A DNA stretch of 64,000 nucleotides from Terana coerulea. Its lineage: Eukaryota; Basidiomycota; Agaricomycetes; Polyporales; Phanerochaetaceae. The DNA is taken from contig JAKOGH010000042.1 in NCBI GenBank assembly GCA_024811115.1, forward strand, positions 658,904 through 722,903, given 5' to 3'. Below the pieces are notes generated by a model. It made no database searches, had not been told where the DNA came from, and saw only the letters and a list, made by a program, of their open reading frames with translations. Shown one piece after another: positions 40,573 to 53,021 of this stretch. Both the position numbers and the translations under genes were made by a program. How positions within the stretch are numbered: position 1 is the first letter of the stretch; each line of letters opens with the position of its first letter.

Positions 40573-43500
40573 ATGGACAACAACGGCAACGGCGGCCCAG
40601 TCAAGAAGCAGGAGGATATGGATGGGAATGACAAGGCTGCGGGCACGAAGGACACGAAACCGGTGGTCAGAACTTTGAACAGAGTACCCCGTAAGCCTCT
40701 GGAGATGTTTGGACACTGTTTCTGCTGCTCATTGCTGGTCTTTTCATAGGTGCATGCGTAAGTATCAGTAGAATGTTCCTCGAACCTAGATTTGACCTCG
40801 AACGGGCAGAATGCTTGCCGCAAGCAAAAGATGAGATGCGAGGGGGCAGAGAATCCCCCGTGCCGACGGTGCAGACATGCGGGTCTCGAGTGCCTCTTCG
40901 AAAAGCCTACTCGGGAAGCGAGTCTGACTGGCGAAGCCGGACTAGAGTGCGTACAATGTTTGAACTGGACGCGCCGGAGGCACTCACGGCTCTCCAGACG
41001 CATTCGGAGTCTGGAAGGTCATGTTGCAGATATCAAGCAATCCCAGAACATCATTCAGAACACCTTAGCAGAGATAGCAGCCCACCTGCGAGGCGGCTCG
41101 CATTTCACAACGCGTTCTCCCTCAGCTTATCCCCCAGCATTCGCGCACCAATCGCCCAGTGTGCATTCGATGGGGTCCCCGAGCATGTCCACGCCGACAG
41201 TCACCCATCCGCAGCAGCTGCTTGGCGACACCTCGCACACTCCTACCCCCGGCGGCAGTGGTCTCACGCAAGCGCACACTATGGGTCGCCAACATAGAGA
41301 TTCCGTCTCTACTGTTTATCAGAGTCCTCCTCTTGCAAACAGGCCTGGAGGCGCTGGGGACATGCACTCTCCTCAAGTCCACTCGAATAACAATATGTAC
41401 GGCCACCAAGGGCAGCCTGGCATGCATGGCACGACTTTACCCCCGTTCTCGTCACTTGAGACAACTATGGGCCCGCCGCGCGGCCAGCCCAGTAACGTGT
41501 CTTCTGTGCGATTCCATCCTGGGGACCACAGTCAGGGACAACGTCAATCTCGCAGCATGAACGGACAAGAGGCGGCGTCAGGATCCAAAAGGGCGCTTCC
41601 CACATCATCCAACGTTACGAGCGCAGATTCGACGGATGCAGAAGAAGATGGCGGTGAATTGCCTGCCTCGGGTCTGGTTGCCCCGTGGGAAGTTCTGAGA
41701 GGCCTGGCTGATGTCGCGATTGAACGTGCCGCTCAGGTAATACATCAGCTGTCTCAGCTATTTGCGCCGACGCTGACCCTTCACAATTATTCAGGAAAAC
41801 GGCGAAGGGAGTGAGTCGCAAAGCCGACCGAGAACGACTTCTCCAGAGCCGCGTCACCCGCGCCCCGCTAAGCGCATAAAGCTGCACCATAAGGCCACCA
41901 CTACAATCATGCCCGATGGTGTGTCTGTTTTACTGCGTTTGGTCCCTATCAGCAACTAAAATCCGCGGCAGTTGTTACCAAGAACATTATTTCAGAGGCC
42001 GAAGCGCGCGAGCTATTTAGAATGTGAGCTGCCACACTTCACTTCGGCATTTGAACTCACCGTGTTCTCGTTAGATTTTATCACGGATGTTCCACGTTCC
42101 TTCCCGTCTTTGACGCCAGTACTGATACCTACGACACCCTTCATACGCGCTCTCCTTTCGCAGTTGACTGTATATGTATGGTCGCGGCTCGTGTACGCGA
42201 TGGAGGAGGTTCGCCATCCCATCTACGTTAGAAGAACTTCTGCTAACAGGCCCCGGTTAGCCAACCCCAGCGATACTTTCCTGAAAGTTCAGGAAGCAGT
42301 GCAGGAGATCTCCTGTGCGAGCTTGTTCTCCCCGGTGATGCGGCAAGAAGCGGTGCAGGCGATGAGTAAGTCGAACACTCTTGTAATACTGCCTAGTTTA
42401 CTGACTACTCTTGCATTAGTTTTGGTTTCTGGTTGGTCTGACAACGGATGGCTGAGCGGTGGGCATGCCGTTCGTATGGCTATGGAAATTTGTACGTGGT
42501 CTTCCCACATATACAAAATGCCTTCTAATGGTTTGGGGTGGATCAGCTATGCACCAGGCATGGCCGGAGTTGCTGAAGAGAATGAAGGCAAATAAGATGT
42601 CTACGTCTCAGAAAGAGCGTGAGTTGGTTATATCCGCTCGCACGTGGTTCTGTCTCTACGTTTTCGAGCATCAGTAAGTTTCAAACCTTCCCGCAGCGAC
42701 GAGTCTTTCCTGACTTGCTCTAGAATGTCCTACGGAACCGGTCGGCCAGCGATCCTCAAAGATGACGAGAGCATTGGACAATGTAGACTGCTGCTACAAC
42801 ATCCGCTGGCTCTCGAAGACGACATGCGGTTGGTATCGATGGTCGAGCTCATGGCCATCCGGGAGAGGGCACATAATAACTTGGCTCCACTTTTCGATAA
42901 ACCCGTGGATGAACATACTTTTAGTGTGTTGCGACAGGCAGACATGGAGTTTCGGCAATGGTATGCTACGTGGGATCAAGCATTCTCACAGAAGTACGAA
43001 GACGCAGGTGCGTGTCGTAGGCTCATTGTGACGAATGACTGACTCATCGGCACACCCCTAGCTTTCTACCGCCAGTCTCTTCAGATTCAACATCTCACTG
43101 CAGAGTTGTTCCATAATGCGACTGCACTTCGAGGCATCAACGGGCCAGAAGATATACAGAAGGTTTCTCCTAATCAGAGAGAATTGGCTCTGAGATCAAT
43201 ACAGATTGGACGTCAAATACTCGACATTACCGTAAATTCTCCAGCATATAGGGAAGGAATGAAATATGGTCCGTGTTGTGCAATTCCCTCCGTTGCCAAT
43301 ACTCAAACCGTGCATAGCTGTCCACTACACCCACGCGACCGCAACGTTCTCTGCGTCGTTTTTGCTACGGTTGGCACGTCTGTTGTGCGTTGGTACCCGC
43401 TCAGAAGCTTCACTATATGCTCACATTGTCATGCTAGCCCGGATCAGTGCGACGCTCAAGAAGTGAGGATGCTTGTAGAGCGTCTTGCCGCCCTTCTCTC

Positions 43501-44003
43501 GGAAGGTCAGTCACTTTGAGATGTCTTGCCAACCAAATAACTAAACCGTGTTAGCAGTTCCAGGCAACCGTTATGCTATCACATTGAAGCTCATGTTGAA
43601 GCGGTTTAAGAGACGTAAGACTGGATCCATGTCACGCTCACCACAGCTACCCCGACCCGGTCATCGAGGCTCCATCGACGGCTCTCAGGATATGACAATG
43701 GGACACCCGATGTCTCAACACCTTCATCCACAAAACCAGCCGCTATCTCCCAGTTACGACACCACTTTCACGGCTCATCCAGACTCGATGGGACACGTTG
43801 GACCCGGCATGCAGCAACAGCACATGGGGCAATATACCACGAACATTGATCAGATATGGCGCGGCTTCGAATCCACGTCGACGGAGCAGCTACCGGTGTG
43901 GCTGTCAGACCAAAGTCTCGGTGGCGCATCCTTCCACCAGAACGGCATCGACGCCTTCCTCCTCCCGACGGACTATCTACCACCTGCACCACAGATCTGG
44001 TGA
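40573..44003 (+). CDS. Zn(II)2Cys6 transcription factor with fungal-specific middle region
   Basis: This is a DNA-binding regulator, target unknown. ATG 40573 starts MDNNGNGGPVKKQED. The zinc cluster reads C-NACRKQKMRC then PPCRRCRHAGLEC. The first cysteine comes from an 8 nt exon (40750-40757) between introns of 59 and 52 nt. A short coiled coil (RIRSLEGHVADIKQSQNII) follows, then a long Ser/Pro/His-rich linker and the fungal_trans region with FYHGCSTFLPVFD, SGWSDNGWLSGGHAVRM, ISARTWFCLYVFEH and MSYGTGRPAIL. The carboxy part is rich in His, Gln, Met and Pro (MGHPMSQHLHPQNQP) and ends LPPAPQIW with TGA at 44001-44003. At least ten introns are implied. Confidence 0.87.
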
Positions 44004-44423
44004 TTGATCTTGCTTGCTCTCGTTCTGTACTATACATCTACTTTCGGTCTTCCTAGGGTTTCGCTATTCACGTCTTTCTCTGAAGGTACGATTTGTATTG
44101 CTTGTATTGCTCCTCCGATACCACTATGTCGCATGTATTCGCTATCATTTCACCCCCTTGTAGCCCGGATGTATCCTGCTCTCATGACCAATATTACGCT
44201 CTTATCACTTTGGGATATACCTGGATTCTTGTGCTACGAAGCAAAATCCAACTGCTGAACGTTGAACGTTGAACGATAAGTTACGGTCGGGCGACACTGC
44301 TCAGTGCTCACTCGCGGCTCCGGGCTTGATGACACAAGCGCCAAAAGGATAAGCGCTCATCTGTGCCTCGCGCAGAAGACGCCGGCAAGTTTTTGGCGTA
44401 CAACTCTGGTTCCTCCACACGCT
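44004..44423. other. Intergenic region with short heptamer repeat
   Basis: About 420 nt between tandem genes. It contains a perfect period-7 repeat (tgaacgt, nearly three copies) at 44256-44275. No coding or RNA signal is recognised. Confidence 0.5.
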
Positions 44424-47400
44424 ATGCCTGTCCCAGTCGAGGCTGTCCCCAACGGGGGCTCGACGAATGACGACGATGAGACTCAACCTGCGCCCCCAGT
44501 ACTCATGAGTCTCCCAAAAAGCCAAAAAGTGCGCGAAAGAAAGTGCAGCGGCGAGGTCCAGACACACCACAGCAGCCTGTTGCGGGGTCCTCTACGGTGG
44601 CGGACGAATCACTTTGGGCTTGGAGATCTTTGACGGAGACTAGTGCTAGCAATGTCTCGCCGGTGTTTACGAGGGATGGGAGGTGAGTGGACTACATACA
44701 AGCTCTCGCGTTCGTGCTCACGGGACATGTACACCTCCAAGCTATTTCTTTACTGCCTCTGGTGACGCTGTGAAGATCCATTCTACAGCGACGGGACACG
44801 TAGTTTCTACACTTTCGCCCGCTGGCTCCGCGAGCCAACCTTCGATTGTTACTGGATACGGAGACGCGGTCTCATCCATGGTACTCAGTCCCCACAATCC
44901 ATTCCAGCTCTATACCGCTTCCCTGGATGGGTGTATTCGGGTGTGGGACTTTGTGGAGGCGGTTCTTCTGCAAACTATCGAGGTTTCACGACCCATCCTA
45001 CAGATTGCGGCACACGAGAAGTTCAAGAACGAGGTGTGTGTAGCTGTGTCTCGAGGCACAAAAAAGCTGAACGCCAACCGTACGTTCTTTCTTGACGCAT
45101 CCTTCCACTAGTGTTGATCTGGATGACAGGCAATCCTTCTGCGGACGATAACGGGGCTGTCATGTCTATATCTATGATCCCGACCGAGGCGTCTGGCAAA
45201 CTCTCCGTGCAAAAGCCCTCGCACACCCGTATCATAGGAAAGTGCCGCGCGACGTTAGGATTGGGATACTCGCCTAGCGGGGCATGGCTAGTAGCTATCG
45301 GTGGCCACAAGGCGTATGTCTGTCGCACCGCGGACTTCAAGGCCGGGCTCACGAAGCTAGTGTCACCAGAAAAATTGACCTGCTTGGCATTCCACCCAAC
45401 CGAAGATTACTTTGCCACTGGCGACAGCAAAGGGGTTGTTCGGCTTTGGTACTGTCTCAACAATAGCATCCCTTCCGGTATGTCAGGGGTAGCAAGGAAG
45501 GCCCCTACAACCACCCTGCACTGGCACGCCCATGGCATCGCTTCCTTGGCGTTTACGGCAAACGGCGCATACCTTCTCAGCGGAGGAGAGGAGGCAGTCT
45601 TGGTCATTTGGCAGCTTCATTCCGGCAAGAAGGAATTCGTCCCTCGTGTCGGTGCACCAATCTCCAGTGTGACGCTCTCTACCAGCTCTTCTCGTGACGA
45701 GGAGTATCTGCTCGGCCTAAGCGATGCTTCGTATGTGTTTGTTCGCTCTGGGACGCTCAGGATATCAAGAACTATTGCAAAGGTCAAACTAGGTATGCTG
45801 TGTTAAATTGATTGCCGTCAATAGACGTCCTAACTTTGAGTACAGACCCAGCAATCATATCTGACCGACCGTCGGCAAGCACCTCTGTCCCACTCGCTGC
45901 ACACTCCATCTCCTCGTCCCTTATTCTTCCATCTTCCCACCCTTCAACGCTTCAAACCTACTCTCCTATCACCGCCTCGCTCATCTCTGAACTGGAGGTA
46001 TCATCAAGTAACAAGGTTTCTCGTAGAGACGATAAAGCTCTCGAACCTTGCCGGGTGGAACACGCTACTACCTCAGATTCCGGTGAATGGCTAGCTACAA
46101 TAGACTCACGACCAAGCGTAGACGGCTTCCGAGGTGAGGTTTACCTGAAGATGTGGAATTGGAATCGCAAGGCTGGCGGCTGGACATTGAACACGAGGAT
46201 CGATCGGCCGCATGGGTTGAAGAAGGTCACCGCCGTTTCTTTCCGGCCCCGTTCAGGAGATCAATCTAGTGCAAGTCTTGTGACCAGCGGTGAAGACGGT
46301 ACTATCAAGATTTGGGGCGTGCGCACTGTCACGAGCAAATCTGGGGATGCCGAACGTATGTCTCGTTACAAATTTCAAGTGTACGCGGAGACTGATGAGC
46401 TGTTCTTAAGACTTCTGGGTGGCTCGTTCGACCCTTAACTCGCGAACAAAAGTAGCCTGTCATGTCTCTTGGTCCTCTGATGGCTCTCTTCTGGCTGTTG
46501 CATCCGGACCGTATGTTGTACTGCACGATCCGACCACGACCATCACGCTGCGGACCATCATATGCCCCGAGTGCGAATTCGTCTCTGCAGTCCAATTTGT
46601 GGGCAAATCAAGTCGCTACTTGGCCATTCGCGGTCACAGCGATTTGATTATGTGGGATTTGGTTAGTGAGGGCGGTGAGTACTGCACTCCTCCGAGATAC
46701 GGACGCAGGCTGACTACTATACAGTGCGCTGGCATTACCAGACGTCCTCTACGATCACGCAAGTGTTCTCTCACCATCGTGACGAGTCTTTGGTCGTCTT
46801 CGAGTCGGACGCAAGAAGCTCCCGAACTCAAATACTGAAGTTCTCGCCGATATCCGCAGAGCCTGTCTCGTCCCACAGTCTGCCCTTCTGTCTCTTGAGC
46901 ACTGCACCCTGTCCTCCGCGCTGGCTGCTGTCGAGCGACCCGTCCTCCTTCGCCTTCGTCGGTATCACACAGAGCTGGAACGCAGTCATCTTCGGAGACT
47001 ACATCAAGTTCGCGGATGCGGACGAGTCGACCGCTCGTGGACTGGTTGGAGCGGCGCCTGTCACGACACAAACCATATTCCAAGATATCTTTGGCCGGTC
47101 AGCATTCAACGAACAGACCCCCAAGCTCTCGGCGACGTCTATAGTCGCGCAAGCCGCCTCAACATGGAAAGGGAAAGAGGTCGAGAGGATCTTCGACACA
47201 CCAGCTTACCTCATGCCACCCCTCTCGACACTCTTTGACCCATTACTGGACGAGTTCCTTACGCTGCGCACAGACACCGACGACGGGGCTGAGAGAGTCG
47301 AAGAGGAGCAGAATGTCAAACGCGATGATGACGACGTGGACATGGAAGGCGTTGAAGAGCCAATAGTGGTCGGCCAGAGGTTGGAACGCACCGTGGACCA

Positions 47401-47746
47401 GCATGAGATGACGGCTATGATAGATCTCTTCAGAAAGCATGCATTACATTGTGAGTTGAATACATTTTCGCCACAGCTTGGCGTCCTCTCATCACTTCTC
47501 CCACCAGCCACAGGTGATCCCGCGCCAACGCCAAAAAAGCCCGCCCACATGAACGGCTACCACAAAGCCAACGGCCCAGTTAACGGCCCATCAATACCGA
47601 CCGCCAACAGTGTCGCGAAGCCAAACGGATTGACTCCCAAACCCTCGCGGCAGGCGGTCGTTGCTGCAGAAGACACCCCTTCAACAAAATCGGCCGTATC
47701 TCCTGCTGCGAAAGCGGGACAAAAGCGCAAGAAGTCTCTTGGCTAA
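44424..47746 (+). CDS. WDR75/Utp17 (Nan1)-like WD-repeat protein of the t-UTP complex
   Basis: The homologue acts in nucleolar pre-rRNA transcription and 18S processing as part of the U3 small-subunit processome. ATG 44424 starts MPVPVEAVPNGG. A first set of WD-like repeats includes FQLYTASLDGCIRVWDFVEA, LAFHPTEDYFATGDSKGVVR and ASLAFTANGAYLLSGGEEAV. A second set includes VSFRPRSG, SLVTSGEDGTIKIWG and VSWSSDGSLLAVASG. The carboxy end is Lys/Pro-rich, with AGQKRKKSLG and TAA at 47744-47746. One missing base is inferred in the C5 run at 44493-44497. A possible 57 nt intron near 47452 is optional because reading through stays open. Confidence 0.82.
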
Positions 47747-47921
47747 TTGCTACCGGGAGTCCTGGGATTTGTCACTGTCAGACTGCATCGCATCACCACA
47801 TTTGAGTATTTGCATACATATCTGTTACTTCCATGTTCTTCCTATGTAGCGTTTGTGGTCGCTTTCGTAATCCAGCTGTCGTTTTCCACCGTCCGTCCCG
47901 CGTGGATGACATTAAGTGCCA

Positions 47922-49044
47922 TTATAAATGAATCCGTATCTTAGTCCGCAGGTCGACGAGCCGCATCATCAAGCTGTTCGTCGGCATTTGTAGGTTGTGT
48001 CGCCTCCCGACAGTCTGTAGGTATCCGTTCATGAAGCCGATTTCGGTCTCCCGCCCCTTCTGAACGTCGACGAGCATGGAGGAGTAGTTGTTCGCCGTGA
48101 GTCGCGCGACGCGCAGACACTCGTCCGCAAGCGACTCGGCGGACAGCTGACTGGGAAATTCGCTGCGCGACCCGGCGCCAGTTGCGTTTGCGGCGGCCAG
48201 CTCCGCCTTGTGTTGCGCTCGGAACGCGTTTGACGCTTCCATACAGATGCGCATACATATCGCCTTGCCGCTGACGTTGAAGATCTCGCCATTCTTGCAT
48301 CCCATGAGCGCGGTAAGGGGGTTGATGACGGAGTTCACGACGACCTTCCGGCGCATGGCCATCTGTACCGAGTGGTGTGTCTGCCATTCGACGTTGAGAG
48401 CTTGCATGCCCGTCAATGCGCGCATTGTCTCACGCAGCGTGGTGTGGCGTGACCGAGGATCATCTTGGTCGTGCTCTGGTTCGATATCGTCCAAGTTGAG
48501 ATCGGGGTACGATTTCTCGAAGCCGACGCCTTGTTCGGGGATAATACCCAGTGAGATCCCGCCCACTCCGGCGTGTACGACGTGCATATACTCTTTCAGG
48601 AAGGCGCCGTGTGTTATGGACCCAACCACAAAGTGCGGACGTCGGTCTGGGTTACGGAAGAGGTCGCGGATGAGGGCTTCGTAGATGCCCATGCCATTCT
48701 GCATGAGAACGATGGTGCTGTCGGGCGTGAGACGTGGGAGAAGGGCACGGATGGAGCTGACGGTGTGGTGGGCCTTAACGCATACAATGAGGGGAGTCAA
48801 TGGGAGGACCCAAGCCTTTCGGGGACTCAGCTTGGCGTTCGAAGACCTCGTTGCGGAAACCGGACTGGCGGAGGACGACGCCGTTCCTCTCCATAGAAAT
48901 TCTATTGAACGCATCGACAGAGCTGGCGACATGTTTTGCAGTTCGATGAATTAGGGCGATAGGACTGTTGGGAGGGAGGGTTTGTCGTAAGTGGTAGGCG
49001 ATTAGACTTCCAATGGGTCCCAAGCCAAGAACATGAAAGCGCAT
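47922..49044 (-). CDS. 2-dehydropantoate 2-reductase (ketopantoate reductase)
   Basis: This enzyme reduces ketopantoate to pantoate with NADPH on the route to pantothenate and CoA. ATG 49042-49044 starts MRFHVLGLGPIGSLIAYHLR, with the NADP-binding GxGxxG. Later blocks are LIVCVKAHHT, VLMQNGMGIYE, MRRKVVVNSVINPLTALMG (catalytic Lys region) and RETEIGFMNGYLQ (substrate Glu/Asn). It ends RTKIRIHL with TAA at 47922-47924. It is essentially single-exon. One extra base is inferred in the G4 run at 48791-48794; removing it joins the two halves at PPIDS. Confidence 0.88.
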
Positions 49045-50246
49045 AGCACGTCAGCAGGATGCTGGGCCTCAGTTATGCGCGAATGAATATTGGGGGCGTT
49101 GAATAATGTTTTAGTCTCCTGTATGGTCATCACGGAAGTCAGCACCGACCGTGGACGCACTCATTAGTTCGTGTGCTCACCTCTCCGTATGAACACAACC
49201 CCGTCCCCTCCGCTGCCCTCCCCGGTATCGTGAAAGGCGGAATAAGCGGAGCACGGGTTTTAGATATTAGGGTCGCGTGAAGAAGGTCGCACCGCGCCGC
49301 ATAGCCCACCTGGGGACTGCTCGTCTCTGTCCCTGCTGTTCGGAGCGACGCTGCAGCTGGCAAGCTTGAAGAACTCGTAAGCGCGGAAATATTGTGAAGC
49401 GCGAAGCAGGCGCTTGCTATGAGTAAGCGCTATGACTAAAGGCCTGCTGCCATGGCTGATCATGAACCATGGTTTGGATGACGCTCTCGACCTTGGAAGT
49501 CTGCATAGTTGGTGAAAATGTTATGAAGAGCGGCCTGAACTGTGATTTGAACTGGACTAAACACGAGCGAAGCAAGTCAGCGTGCTCAAGCTCTGTTCAA
49601 GCCGATACTTATAGTATTCTCACCAACAGCGTACGCGTACTCCCTATGCCCAGCTATAAATCTAGCCGATCCACAGTCTTTGTTGGCTGTGTCCTGCCTA
49701 TTGTCCAAGGCTTTGGGTGAGGGCGAGTAAGTGTTTGGCCCGCCGACACGTCGGGTAATACTCGGTTAAAGTGTGAGTACAAAAGTTGATTTTGTCTGCA
49801 CTCATGATGAGCGTCTGGGTCTTCTTGACCGTGACCGTCCAAATCTGTCTTCGTAGAGTCTTGCGGGAGGCCGTCCTGACCTCTTGTGCGAAGAAAGAGA
49901 CGAAACGGAAAGCCGTCAATGAAACTATAATGCTCATAAGCTCTCCCCTGCGCCACCCGCCCTTGGCTATCCTCTGTTTCGGGACTTCCACCATTCTCTG
50001 CTCAGGTCGCGTTCTGCCACCCTGGACACATACAAGGCTTAGAGCGAAGCTAGCTCCGGAGGAAGTATCCTTCGCCCTCATCGATAAACCAAAGCGGCGA
50101 TGATCCTGCACTTTCGTCATGTGAACCCAGTGCGCACCGGCCCGCCGTTGCGCTCGCTGTTCCACGCAGCTTTGGGTATAAAGTCAAGAGCGACCTACTC
50201 TCCGTTCCATCTCTCCTCTTCCCCTCTCACTACCCAAGCTTCAACA
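49045..50246. other. 1.2 kb divergent intergenic region, ketopantoate reductase / aldo-keto reductase
   Basis: This is the second longest gap in the window. Open segments of up to 155 codons exist (49698-50165, minus) but none looks like a known protein or has convincing splice sites. The right end holds the aldo-keto reductase TATA box and a CT-rich leader. Confidence 0.4.
50177..50182 (+). promoter_or_regulatory. TATA box of the aldo-keto reductase gene
   Basis: A TATAAA hexamer 70 nt before the ATG at 50247 is followed by a CT-rich tract typical of strongly expressed fungal genes. Confidence 0.65.
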
Positions 50247-51734
50247 ATGGCCACAATCACGCTCAAGAGAACCGGTGCCAAGGTGTGTATGACTGCTGTT
50301 GGGGGCCTGTCAATATAGCTAATGCTATTGGCAGATGCCCGTTGTGGGGTAAGCCGCCTCAGGCTTGGGTGCATTTCTTCAACATTACTGACGTAGATTC
50401 TGCACTGTGAAGCTTCGGTCTCTGGAAGGTCCGTGATACGCATTTCGTTCACCCTAGTTGCCGCTAACATGCGTTACAGGTTCCTAGGCCTCAGTGCGCG
50501 GATGTGAGATCCGATACATTCGCGAAAGTCTAGGACCGATCATTGACGTATACCCTGCAGACCGTGTACAACGCCCTCAAGGCCGGTTACCGTCTCCTCG
50601 ATGGTGCTGGAGACTACGGTAACGAGAAGGAGGCTGGTGAAGGTCTCGCTCGTGCTATCAAGGACGGTGTCGTAAAGCGGGAGGAAGTCTGTGAGTGCAA
50701 TCTGACGCTCGCCTGTTCTTACAATGACGTCATTCCCTCACAGTCGTGACTTCGAAGGTTTGTTTACGTACCCGATGTGCGGCGGAATATGTTCTAAACA
50801 TGTATATAGCTCTGGAATACCTACCATGAGAAGGAGACTGTGAGTACCATCAACTTGCGCATGTACGGCCGCATATATTGACTTGTTTTATAGGCCAAGA
50901 AGCTCGCGAAGCACCAGCTTGAGCTCTGGGGCATCGACTACTTTGACCTTTACCTCATCCACTTCCCGATCTCCCTCGAGTTTATTCCTCTTGAGAAGAA
51001 GTACCCTCCTGAGTGGTGGGGTCTGGATGGTGGGGTTCACCCTAGTGAGTGTCCTTGACGACTCATCGTAGCTCCTTTACTCATTCTGTACTAGCCAAGG
51101 TTCCCATCCGGGAGACATGGGAGGCCTTGGAAGAGATCGCTGATGCTGGTCTCGCCAAGAACATCGGTGTCAGGTGCGTTGCCGTTGCTTGAATTTTGAG
51201 TTGGCTAAGTCTCACGCCGTTTGTAAAGCAACTTCTCGGGTTCCGTCTTGATTGACCTCCTCCGCTACGCTCGCATTGAGCCCAGCGTGCTCCAAGTCGA
51301 AATCCATCCATACCTCTCAGAAGAAGCTCGTCGCCCTCGCTAAAGAGCTTGGAATTGCCATCACTGCCTATTCTTCGCTCGGCCCCCAGAGCTATGTGGA
51401 GCTCGGTGTGCAGCACATTCCCAGTCTGTTGGAACACAATGTGGTTTCTTCGATCGCATCCGCGACCGGCAAGAGCCCTGCCCAGATCCTTCTCCGCTGG
51501 GCTGTTCAGCAGGGCTTGGCTATCATTCCCAAGAGCAACAACCACGACCGCCTGCTGGCCAACCTTCAGGTCACCGAGTTCGAGCTCTCTGAGGAGCAGG
51601 CGAAGCAGATCGACGGCCTCAACCAGAACATCCGCGTAAGTCGCCTGATGATCTGGAAGATGAATGTAGCTCACGTCTCCGTACAGCTTAACGACCCTCA
51701 GGACATCCACCCTGGTCTCGGTATCTTCGCTTAA
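50247..51734 (+). CDS. Aldo-keto reductase (xylose-reductase-like)
   Basis: This NAD(P)H-dependent reductase belongs to the group with D-xylose reductase. Spliced blocks are [30 protein letters not shown], then [20 protein letters not shown] with the catalytic Tyr and Asp. VTSK and [10 protein letters not shown] (catalytic Lys and neighbours) are followed by [12 protein letters not shown] (catalytic His), [20 protein letters not shown] and the cofactor motif IIPKSNN. The ending LGIFA is followed by TAA. The 5' half is split into exons of 36, 14, 16, 24, 130, 14 and 30 nt (starts 50247, 50335, 50413, 50480, 50561, 50744, 50810). The frame holds throughout. Aldose substrate is inferred by family. 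Confidence 0.92.
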
Positions 51735-51810
51735 CCATGTAGCAATGTTGTAGACCAAAACCAAGTGTATTAGTTAGAAACAATCATGGATGGATCACTG
51801 TAGGAACTAG

Positions 51811-52951
<1,141 letters not shown>

Positions 52952-53021
52952 CATTTCAAGGTATCAAAGTCGAACTGTATGAATAGGAGTATGAAGCAAG
53001 AGTAACATGTCCATTCGCCCT

